A stretch of DNA of 12,170 bases from JASFQI01 sp050115555. GTDB lineage: Bacteria; Desulfobacterota; DSM-4660; Desulfatiglandales; HGW-15. The DNA lies in NCBI GenBank assembly GCA_050115555.1, contig JASFQI010000130.1:1-12170 (forward strand), given 5' to 3'. Under the pieces are notes generated by a model that saw only the letters and a program-made list of their open reading frames with translations, made no database searches and was not told where the DNA came from. This document shows positions 6,879 to 12,170 of this stretch, piece by piece (position 1 is the first letter of the stretch; each line of letters opens with the position of its first letter). A program made the position numbers and the translations under genes.

Positions 6879-7541
6879 TCAACCCAGAAATCCCCGCTCT
6901 CGAAGGCCCTCCAGGGTGATGGAGGGCGTTTTCTTTCCCGCTTCCCCCGGCCCCTTTTCAGGCAGGAGCTTCTCGATATACTTTCCGATCAGATCGGTCT
7001 CGATATTCACGCCCTGCCCGCGTTCCTTTTGAAGGAGCGTGGTCTCCTTGCCCGTCTGGGGAATGATATTTACCTCAACATACCCGTCCCGGCAATGATT
7101 AATGGTCAGGCTGATGCCGTCGATCGCAATGGAGCCTTTTTCCACGGTGTACCGCGAAAGCTCCTTTTCCATTTCCACCCCGACAAGCCAGGACTCCGCG
7201 CGCGGCTCCTTTTTCACGATCCGGCCGACGCCGTCTACATGGCCGGAAACCAGGTGTCCACCCAGGCGGTCGGACAGGCGCAGGGCACGTTCCAGGTTGA
7301 CCCGCTCCCCGGGCTTCAGCTCCCCCAGCGTGCTTCGAGACAGGCTCTCGTGCGACACGTCCATGTGCAGGACGCGATCCTGTTCCTGAGTCACGGTCAG
7401 GCACACGCCGCTCACACTCACACTGTCTCCGATTCGACACGGCTGGATGTCGAACAAGGATTCCACGACCAGGACCCGGTCCCGGCCGCGGCGCAGCACC
7501 TGCCGGATCCGCCCGACCCCTTCCACGAGTCCCGTAAACAT
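6879..7541 (-). CDS. ribE: Riboflavin synthase, alpha chain
   Basis: The enzyme dismutates two molecules of 6,7-dimethyl-8-ribityllumazine into riboflavin and the pyrimidine that RibH reuses. The 220 residues form the expected two tandem lumazine-binding barrels. The first starts MFTGLVEGVG and has GVCLTV at 45-50. The second begins around GGHLVSGHVDG (94-104) and has DGISLTI at 141-147, the matching position of the internal repeat. The C-terminal helix (about 170-195) that trimerises the protein is present, followed by a lysine- and proline-containing tail. Start ATG 7541 is preceded by GGGGAGGGGG at suitable spacing, and MFTGLVE is the invariant family start. It follows ribD by 52 bases. 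Some genomes call this gene ribC. Confidence 0.97.
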   Translation of the reverse strand: MFTGLVEGVGRIRQVLRRGRDRVLVVESLFDIQPCRIGDSVSVSGVCLTVTQEQDRVLHMDVSHESLSRSTLGELKPGERVNLERALRLSDRLGGHLVSGHVDGVGRIVKKEPRAESWLVGVEMEKELSRYTVEKGSIAIDGISLTINHCRDGYVEVNIIPQTGKETTLLQKERGQGVNIETDLIGKYIEKLLPEKGPGEAGKKTPSITLEGLRERGFLG

Positions 7542-7593
7542 GCAAGCCCCCTCCCCATGCGATTCGACCCGTTCCTGCCCGGCCTCCCCGATC

Positions 7594-8703
7594 TCAGACC
7601 GGATACCCCTGAATCAGCACATCGTCGTCAAACCGCCGGATTCGAATGTCCTTCAAAAGGAGACATTCATCCATTCGTCGGGCCCCCGGTCCGGACGCTA
7701 CGGGAACCCCGTCTCCTCCTCCCAGGAGCTTGGGTGCATGAAAAATGTAGTACTTGTCGATCAGCCTCTGACGGATCATCGAGCCCATCAGCGCGGCTCC
7801 CCCTTCCACCAGGAGGGAGGTAATCCCCCTCGCTCCGAGGATGTCCAGCAGGGAGGCCAGGTCCAGACCCCCTTCGCCGGTCGGGCAGGTCAGCGTCTTC
7901 ACCCGATCCCCATTGACCGCTTGCGCCAGGCGGGACCGCGGAAGACTTTCCCCGACGGCGATCCAGGTCTCGGCCTGGGAGTCCAGGCTCAGAACGCGGG
8001 CATGATCCGGAATACGCATCCTCGAGTCGGCGATCACGCGAATTGGGTCCCGTCCTCGCCGTTTCCCGAGACGCGTGGTCAGGGAAGGGTCATCTGCAAG
8101 CACGGTCCCCACACCCACCAGGATCGCATCCGTACGATCCCGAAGCCGGTGCACGAAGCGCCTGGAGCGGTCGTTCGTCACCCAGCGGGAATGCCCGGTC
8201 CCCGTGGCCGTCCACCCGTCCAGGGTGGCAGCGGACTTGGCTGTGACAAAGGGGAGGCCCGTTTCGACATGCTTGATGAACGCCTCATTCAGGACCCGGC
8301 ATTCCTTTTCCAGCACACCTGTCAGGACCTCGACCCCCTTGCTCTCCAGATAGGCGCACCCGCCCCCGGATACATGGGGATTGGGATCCCGCATCCCCAC
8401 CACGACCCTCTGAATTCCACGTTCCAGGATGGCCTCGGTGCAGGGAGGCGTCCGTCCTACGTGGTTGCAAGGCTCCAGGGTCACGTACAGGGTATCCCCG
8501 GGCCGGGCCGGACCTTCCATCCTGCGAAGCGCCTCCACCTCTGCATGGGGCGCTCCGGCCCTCCGGTGATACCCGGAGGCCACCACACCCCCGTCCCGAA
8601 CAATGACGGCACCCACAGCCGGATTTGGGGAAGTCCGCCCCAGCCCTTTTCGCGCCTGGCGCAAGGCCTCCCGCATGAATTGCGCATCACCGGATTCGCT
8701 CAT
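7594..8703 (-). CDS. ribD: Bifunctional riboflavin biosynthesis deaminase/reductase RibD
   Basis: RibD deaminates the pyrimidine made by the GTP cyclohydrolase II half of RibBA and then reduces its ribosyl chain with NADPH. The 369-residue length is typical. The N-terminal cytidine-deaminase-fold domain (about 5-145) shows the zinc site: HAEVEAL with His53 and Glu55, and PCNHVGRTPPC with Cys79 and Cys88. The reductase domain (about 149-369) starts FVTAKSAATLDGW, then has HSRWVTNDRSR, VGVGTVLADDPSLTTR and LLVEGG. The usual basic residue after the LDG of the reductase motif is Trp here, a mild oddity. ATG 8703 directly follows the nrdR stop (TAGATG), so translation is probably coupled. The dephosphorylation step that must follow RibD has no candidate gene in the window. 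Confidence 0.96.
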   Translation of the reverse strand: MSESGDAQFMREALRQARKGLGRTSPNPAVGAVIVRDGGVVASGYHRRAGAPHAEVEALRRMEGPARPGDTLYVTLEPCNHVGRTPPCTEAILERGIQRVVVGMRDPNPHVSGGGCAYLESKGVEVLTGVLEKECRVLNEAFIKHVETGLPFVTAKSAATLDGWTATGTGHSRWVTNDRSRRFVHRLRDRTDAILVGVGTVLADDPSLTTRLGKRRGRDPIRVIADSRMRIPDHARVLSLDSQAETWIAVGESLPRSRLAQAVNGDRVKTLTCPTGEGGLDLASLLDILGARGITSLLVEGGAALMGSMIRQRLIDKYYIFHAPKLLGGGDGVPVASGPGARRMDECLLLKDIRIRRFDDDVLIQGYPV

Positions 8704-9177
8704 CTACTCCGCAGCGTCCTCCTTCCGGGTTTTAAGAATTCCTTCCAACTCATTCATGAACTCGTTAATGTCCCGGAATTGCCTGTAAACAGACGCAAAT
8801 CGGACGTAGGCCACCTCGTCCCACTCCTTCAGATTCGTGATCACACGCTCCCCGATCTCCTTGCTGTCGACTTCCTTTTTCCCGAGTTCCTGGAAGTACA
8901 ACTCCAGCTGGTCTACGAACTCCTCGATCTGGGGGGTGCTCACAGGTCGTTTCTGGCAGGCCTTGCGAATGCCGGAAATGATCTTCTCCCGATTGAAGGG
9001 CTCCCGGCGTCCATCCTTCTTGATCACCATGGGCAGGACTTCCTCGAGCTTCTCATACGTCGTGAAACGTCTGGAACACGCAAGGCACTCCCTTCTCCGT
9101 CGAATGGTCCTGCCATCCTTGCTCAACCTGGAGTCAATGACGCGGTTGTCGATCTTTGTGCAGTAAGGACATCTCAC
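8704..9177 (-). CDS. nrdR: Transcriptional repressor NrdR
   Basis: NrdR represses ribonucleotide reductase operons in response to ATP/dATP levels. The 157-residue protein has the family's two parts: an N-terminal zinc ribbon with CPYC (Cys3, Cys6) and CLAC (Cys31, Cys34) plus the arginine-rich IRRRRECLACSRRFTTYE DNA-binding segment, and an ATP-cone domain from about residue 46 (VIKKDGRREPFNREKI) to about 140, including VAYVRFASVYRQF. The start is GTG at 9177, required by the invariant family opening MRCP(Y/F)C, with GGAGAGG eight bases upstream. The GTG overlaps the dCMP deaminase stop by four bases (GTGA). I saw no NrdR-box-like pair in the window, so its targets probably lie elsewhere. Confidence 0.97.
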   Translation of the reverse strand: MRCPYCTKIDNRVIDSRLSKDGRTIRRRRECLACSRRFTTYEKLEEVLPMVIKKDGRREPFNREKIISGIRKACQKRPVSTPQIEEFVDQLELYFQELGKKEVDSKEIGERVITNLKEWDEVAYVRFASVYRQFRDINEFMNELEGILKTRKEDAAE

Positions 9178-9620
9178 AGGTCTAACCTCTCCACCTCGAT
9201 GCCGGCCTCCTCGAAAAGCTGATCGGAGAGCGGGTCGTCATACCCTTCCAGATAGTAAATCTTCCGAATTCCGGCGTTAATGAGCATTTTGGAGCATATC
9301 ACACACGGCTTGTTCGTACAATAAAGCGTGGCCCCGCGGATGGAAAACCCATGGTAGGCCGCCTGAATGATGGCGTTCTGCTCGGCATGAAGACCGCGGC
9401 AGAGTTCATGCCGGGTCCCGGAGGGGATGGAAGCGTCCTCTCTCAGGCAGCCCACCTCGGCGCAGTGCTTCAAGCCCGAGGGGGCGCCGTTATACCCGGT
9501 GGCGAGAATGCGTTTGTCCTTGACCAGCACGGCTCCTACGGAGCGCCGAAGGCAGGTGGACCTCTTGGCCACCATCCTGGTGATCCCCATGAAGTACTCG
9601 GGCCAACTGGGTCTCGTCAC
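9174..9620 (-). CDS. dCMP deaminase (ComEB-type deoxycytidylate deaminase)
   Basis: This enzyme converts dCMP to dUMP, the substrate of thymidylate synthase. The 148-residue protein has the zinc-dependent cytidine-deaminase fold: HAEQNAI with His78 and catalytic Glu80, and PCVIC with Cys106 and Cys109. GYNGAPSG at 42-49 and the CAEVGCLRED segment (53-62) are characteristic of the dCMP deaminase/ComEB branch rather than tRNA adenosine or cytidine deaminases. The start is GTG 9620 with a strong AAGGAGGG site eight bases upstream; the next in-frame ATG is ten codons later and would remove the N-terminal WPEYF helix typical of the family. The stop overlaps the nrdR start. A 100-base gap separates it from glyA; GlyA supplies the methylene-THF that thymidylate synthase needs. 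It could be labelled comEB by homology with Bacillus; a competence role is not implied. Confidence 0.93.
   Translation of the reverse strand: MTRPSWPEYFMGITRMVAKRSTCLRRSVGAVLVKDKRILATGYNGAPSGLKHCAEVGCLREDASIPSGTRHELCRGLHAEQNAIIQAAYHGFSIRGATLYCTNKPCVICSKMLINAGIRKIYYLEGYDDPLSDQLFEEAGIEVERLDL
9186..9192 (-). promoter_or_regulatory. Ribosome binding site supporting the GTG start of nrdR
   Basis: GGAGAGG lies inside the 3' end of the dCMP deaminase gene, eight bases before GTG 9177. It supports re-initiation at the overlapping GTGA junction. Confidence 0.55.
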
Positions 9621-9628
9621 GTCTGCTT

Positions 9629-9636
9629 CCCTCCTT
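9629..9636 (-). promoter_or_regulatory. Ribosome binding site supporting the GTG start of the dCMP deaminase
   Basis: The sense strand reads AAGGAGGG with an eight-base spacer to GTG 9620. The strength and spacing of this site decide for GTG over the internal ATG ten codons downstream. Confidence 0.65.
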
Positions 9637-9720
9637 CAGCCCTCCCTGCACAGGGCATGGAGCGAGGAGGGCATACCGCCTGTGTGGTTCAGGACCCCTT
9701 GACTCGGCCACCGGAGACGC

Positions 9721-10962
9721 TCACGCAAGGTCCTCATACATGGGAAACCCGCTGCATAGCTCCTCCACGGCGGATCGTACCCGGGTCGAGATGCGCTCCT
9801 CGCCCGGGGCGTCAAGGACCTGCCGAATCAGGTCGGCGATTCGTGTCATTTCCGTTTCCTTCATGCCCCGTGTGGTGAGCGCCGGCGTTCCGAGCCTCAG
9901 TCCGCTGGTCACCTTGGGCCCTCGTTGATCGAACGGGACCGTGTTCTTGTTCGCCACGATTCCTGCACGACCCAGGGCGAGCTCCGCATCCGCCCCGGTG
10001 ATTCCCCTCTCACTCAGGTCCAGAAGCACGATGTGGTTGTCCGTGCCGCCGCTCACCAGGTCGAACCCTGCCTCTTGCAGCTGGCCTGCCAACGTGCGGG
10101 CGTTCAGGACCACCTGGCGCTGGTATTCTTGAAACGCCGGTTGAAGGGCCTCCTGGAAACACACGGCCTTGGCGGCGATCACATGCATCAGGGGGCCCCC
10201 CTGGGTGCCGGGAAACACCGCCTTGTCCAGTGCTCCTCCATGCTCTTCCCGGCTCAGAATCAGGCCCCCTCTCGGGCCTCTCAGGGTCTTGTGCGTGGTC
10301 GAGGTGACCACATCGGCGTACCCCACGGGGGAGGGATGTAGATCGGCCGCCACAAGACCGGCAATGTGGGCCATGTCCACCATGAGGAGGGCCCCGACCT
10401 CCCGGGCGATTTCTGCGAACGCGCTGAAATCGATGATCCGCGGATAGGCGCTTGCCCCTGCAATCATCATTCGGGGGCGGTGCTCCCGCGCCTGTGCCCG
10501 GACGGCCTCGAAATCGATGCGATGGCTGGCAGGATCCACGCCGTACCCTGCAACGTGGAAAAGGAGGCCCGAAAAGTTGACCGGGCTCCCGTGCGTCAGG
10601 TGTCCGCCGTGGGCGAGACTCATGCCGAGAATCGTGTCTCCCGGCTTCAGCAGGGCGAGGTAGGCCGCCATGTTGGCCTGAGATCCCGAATGGGGCTGCA
10701 CGTTCGCATACGGGGCTCGAAAGAGGCGCCGGACCCGGTCCAAAGCCAGCATCTCCACGCGGTCCACGTACTCGCACCCGCCGTAGTAGCGGGCAGCGGG
10801 ATAGCCTTCGGCGTATTTATTCGTCAGCACGGAGGCCTGGGCCTCCATGACCGCTCCGGATGCGTAGTTCTCCGAGGCGATCATGACCAGGCTTTGACGC
10901 TCCCGCCTGAGTTCGGCCGCAATCGCCTCGCTCACTTCCTTGTCAACGGTTTCCAGGTTCAT
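9721..10962 (-). CDS. glyA: Serine hydroxymethyltransferase
   Basis: GlyA is the PLP-dependent enzyme that transfers the serine hydroxymethyl group to tetrahydrofolate, giving glycine and 5,10-methylene-THF. The 413 residues match the bacterial family. Visible signatures are the IASENYAS segment (28-35), TNKYAEGYPAARYYGGCEYVD (47-67) near the folate/PLP site, QPHSGSQAN (89-97), the DMAHIAGLVA strand with the PLP-contacting Asp196 and His199, and STTHKTLRGPRGG, in which Lys225 forms the Schiff base. The C-terminal domain shows the usual LVSGGTDNHIVLLDL and RLGTPALTTRG segments. Start ATG 10962 overlaps the rpiB stop by four bases (ATGA), indicating coupling. Downstream lies a 100-base gap before the dCMP deaminase. 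No truncation or missing active-site residue was noticed. Confidence 0.98.
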   Translation of the reverse strand: MNLETVDKEVSEAIAAELRRERQSLVMIASENYASGAVMEAQASVLTNKYAEGYPAARYYGGCEYVDRVEMLALDRVRRLFRAPYANVQPHSGSQANMAAYLALLKPGDTILGMSLAHGGHLTHGSPVNFSGLLFHVAGYGVDPASHRIDFEAVRAQAREHRPRMMIAGASAYPRIIDFSAFAEIAREVGALLMVDMAHIAGLVAADLHPSPVGYADVVTSTTHKTLRGPRGGLILSREEHGGALDKAVFPGTQGGPLMHVIAAKAVCFQEALQPAFQEYQRQVVLNARTLAGQLQEAGFDLVSGGTDNHIVLLDLSERGITGADAELALGRAGIVANKNTVPFDQRGPKVTSGLRLGTPALTTRGMKETEMTRIADLIRQVLDAPGEERISTRVRSAVEELCSGFPMYEDLA

Positions 10963-11414
10963 GACTCGGGTTCCTGAGATTCGGGCGAAAGTTCGATCAA
11001 ACGAACCCGCCTGCTGTGGCGCCCCCCCTCGAACGACGTGCTCAAGAAGGCGTCCACGATCGCCAGGGCAAGGTCAACCCCCGTGATCCGGCCTCCAAGC
11101 GCCAGGATATTGGCATCGTTGTGACGCCGGCTCATGGTGGCTGAAAAGAGGTTGTGACAGAGGGCGGCCCGCACGTTTTCGTGCCGGTTGGCCGCCATGG
11201 ACATGCCCAGACCCGATCCGCACACCAGAATCCCAAAGGGGGCCTCCCCCCGTGAAACCCCTCTTGCCACTTTGTGCGCAATCAGCGGGTAATCGGAAGA
11301 GTCCCGGCTGAACACCCCCACATCGTTCACACGGTGGTCATTCTGCTCGAGATGGTTCCTGCAGGTCTCCTTCAGGTCAAAACCGGCGTGATCGCATCCG
11401 ATGATGATATGCAT
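10959..11414 (-). CDS. rpiB: Ribose-5-phosphate isomerase B
   Basis: RpiB interconverts ribose-5-phosphate and ribulose-5-phosphate in the pentose phosphate pathway. The 151-residue protein opens MHIIIGCDHAGFDLK, the family signature, followed by DVGVFSRDSSDYP. The catalytic base Cys65 sits in CGSGLGMSMAANR, where Ser replaces the more common Thr, a conservative change. RRHNDANILALGGR (97-110) carries the conserved His. The LacAB/RpiB family includes sugar-phosphate isomerases of other specificity; the operon position and the Cys65 motif favour RpiB. ATG 11414 is preceded by GAGGAG. As the first gene after the 263-base gap it may head its own transcript. Its product ribulose-5-phosphate is the substrate of the RibBA DHBP synthase domain, a plausible reason for the clustering. 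Confidence 0.95.
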   Translation of the reverse strand: MHIIIGCDHAGFDLKETCRNHLEQNDHRVNDVGVFSRDSSDYPLIAHKVARGVSRGEAPFGILVCGSGLGMSMAANRHENVRAALCHNLFSATMSRRHNDANILALGGRITGVDLALAIVDAFLSTSFEGGRHSRRVRLIELSPESQEPES

Positions 11415-11533
11415 AGGCTCCTCGATTCAGGGCACGGCAGTGTGTTTTCCTGGAAAAAACCGGGGGGCAGGACCATGGGACCCTGTCACAAGCAAGGCGC
11501 TCCGATTATCCTCTCGTTTGTATTGGGTCTTAT

Positions 11534-11569
11534 CGGAATCGATATCGATTTCGGAATCGAAATCGATTT
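11534..11569. repeat. Tandem pair of an 18-base repeat built of TCGATT-type hexamers
   Basis: Two adjacent 18-base copies, cggaatcgatatcgattt (11534-11551) and cggaatcgaaatcgattt (11552-11569), differ at one position only. Each is itself three six-base units with a shared TCG/CGA core, and each is rich in local dyad symmetry (AATCGATT-like). The base composition is unlike the GC-rich flanking genes. Confidence 0.8.
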
Positions 11570-11624
11570 CCTCCTGCTAAAAGACAGTAAACGTCCGGTT
11601 CCCCGTGCCCAGATGTCCTCTGAT

Positions 11625-11660
11625 TTTCGATTTCGATAGCGATCCCGATTTCGATTTGGA
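11625..11660. repeat. Second hexamer array near the fabF stop
   Basis: On the plus strand six successive six-base units read tttcga, tttcga, tagcga, tcccga, tttcga, tttgga. Three of six are identical and the rest differ by one or two bases. It resembles the array at 11534-11569 in inverted orientation and lies 17 bases beyond the fabF stop codon. It could form part of a fabF 3' structure. Confidence 0.7.
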
Positions 11661-11677
11661 TAGTCCCGTCACCCGGG

Positions 11678-12170
11678 TCAGGCCTCGTAGGCTTTGAGCA
11701 GGAGGGCCGCATTCGTGCCCCCGAAACCAAACGAGTTGGACAGGATCGTCTTGACATCGCCCTTGCGTGCCGTGTTCGGCACGTAATCCAGATCACAGTC
11801 CGGATCCGGGTTTTCATAGTTGATTGTGGGGGGAATCAGACCGTTCCTGATCGTCAGGACGGAAAAAATCGCCTCCACGCCGCCGGCACCTCCAAGCAGG
11901 TGGCCGGTCATGGATTTCGTAGAACTGATAGGCACGCGGTAGGCGTGATCACCGAAGACCTCCTTCACGGCCTTGGTCTCCGAGTCGTCGTTCAACTTCG
12001 TGGACGTTCCGTGGGCATTGATGCACTGGACATCCTCGGGCTGCATTCCGGCATCTTCAATGGCCATCCTCATGCACTGAATTGCTCCCAGGCCCTCGGG
12101 ATCGGGCGCGCTGACGTGATACGCGTCGCCGGAAAGACCGTACCCCGCTACCTCGGCATAAATTCGCGCC
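11678..12170 (-). CDS. fabF: 3-oxoacyl-ACP synthase II (FabF), C-terminal part, cut by window edge
   Basis: The frame enters from the right edge and ends at TGA 11680-11678, giving 163 residues. FabF condenses malonyl-ACP with a growing acyl-ACP in fatty acid elongation. The visible C-terminal half of the thiolase fold includes NAHGTST (51-57 of the visible part), with the first catalytic His, then SSTKSMTGHLLGGAGGVEA, with the lysine and second catalytic His, and NSFGFGGTNAALLL near the end. The nucleophilic Cys lies in the missing N-terminal part, so integrity cannot be fully judged. The internal ATG at 12073 is not the start, because the frame stays open with FabF-like sequence (AEVAGYGLSGDAYHVSAP) up to the edge. 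FabF is preferred over FabB from the HGTSTKLND segment and because fabF usually precedes this gene order; an acpP gene is expected further upstream. Confidence 0.93.
   Translation of the reverse strand, partial: ARIYAEVAGYGLSGDAYHVSAPDPEGLGAIQCMRMAIEDAGMQPEDVQCINAHGTSTKLNDDSETKAVKEVFGDHAYRVPISSTKSMTGHLLGGAGGVEAIFSVLTIRNGLIPPTINYENPDPDCDLDYVPNTARKGDVKTILSNSFGFGGTNAALLLKAYEA

Larger units (their letters stand above)
11415..11677. other. fabF-rpiB intergenic region with hexamer arrays
   Basis: This 263-base region holds no credible gene. Two arrays of a degenerate six-base unit lie at 11534-11569 and 11625-11660, separated by 55 bases of ordinary sequence. An 11-base stretch in the first (11556-11566) is an exact inverted copy of one in the second (11627-11637), so a long hairpin with a loop of about 60 bases is possible. 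Between 11415 and 11533 I see only the rpiB ribosome site and a GATAAT-like hexamer near 11504-11509 without a convincing -35 partner. A promoter for rpiB here is likely from layout but not proven. Confidence 0.6.

Noticed and set aside
7447..9222. 591-codon open frame on the plus strand
   Set aside because: It lies wholly antisense to ribE, ribD and nrdR, is rich in Pro, Arg, His and Ser, matches no family I know, and has no ribosome site. GC-rich DNA commonly leaves the complementary frame open.
9639..9672. Terminator in the glyA-dCMP deaminase gap
   Set aside because: A seven-base inverted repeat (GCCCTCC/GGAGGGC) exists, but no T-run follows and the right arm leads straight into the deaminase ribosome site. 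It may be chance or a weak translational structure.
11504..11509. sigma-70 promoter for rpiB
   Set aside because: A GATAAT-like -10 is present on the minus strand, but no convincing -35 hexamer lies 16-18 bases upstream, so it is not listed as a feature.
11534..11660. CRISPR array
   Set aside because: The units are six or eighteen bases long, directly adjacent and degenerate, without unique spacers or cas genes.

Overview
The window is a compact stretch of bacterial chromosome carrying thirteen genes, all on the minus strand and so read from right to left. Genes abut, overlap by 1-4 bases, or sit less than 175 bases apart, except for one 263-base gap. The base composition is GC-rich, so long spurious open frames occur on the opposite strand. 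The gene order fabF-rpiB-glyA-dCMP deaminase-nrdR-ribD-ribE-ribBA-ribH-nusB is, from memory, the arrangement seen in Desulfobacterota (former Deltaproteobacteria, for example Geobacter-like genomes). Together with the LptE lipoprotein (a Gram-negative outer membrane) it suggests a member of that phylum. This assignment is an inference from synteny; no species can be named.

Right part (11678-12170): the C-terminal third of FabF, the fatty acid elongating ketoacyl-ACP synthase, cut by the window edge. It is followed by a 263-base intergenic region (11415-11677) holding two short arrays of a degenerate hexamer rich in TCGATT/AATCGA. This is the only stretch near 300 bases without a gene.

Middle part (4481-11414): rpiB (ribose/ribulose-5-phosphate isomerase), glyA (serine hydroxymethyltransferase), a dCMP deaminase, nrdR (repressor of ribonucleotide reductase genes), then the riboflavin genes ribD, ribE, ribBA and ribH, and nusB (transcription antitermination, rRNA). 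The rib genes encode the lumazine/riboflavin route from GTP and ribulose-5-phosphate, except the phosphatase step, for which no gene is seen here. RpiB interconverts the pentose phosphate that RibBA consumes. GlyA and the dCMP deaminase both feed thymidylate synthesis (methylene-THF and dUMP), which fits with NrdR. The 171-base ribE-ribBA gap is rich in inverted repeats and may be a regulatory leader, but it does not look like a standard FMN riboswitch.

Left part (1-4389): a small protein resembling only the N-terminal domain of M17 leucyl aminopeptidases, leuS (leucyl-tRNA synthetase, complete, with editing domain), lptE (LPS-assembly lipoprotein) and the first 191 codons of holA (DNA polymerase III delta), cut by the left edge.

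This is mostly a conserved housekeeping region. I see no mobile element, RNA gene, CRISPR array or defence system. The points most worth a second look are the His-to-Gln change at a metal-ligand position of RibBA, the stand-alone M17 N-terminal-like protein, the hexamer arrays before rpiB, and the structured ribE-ribBA gap.
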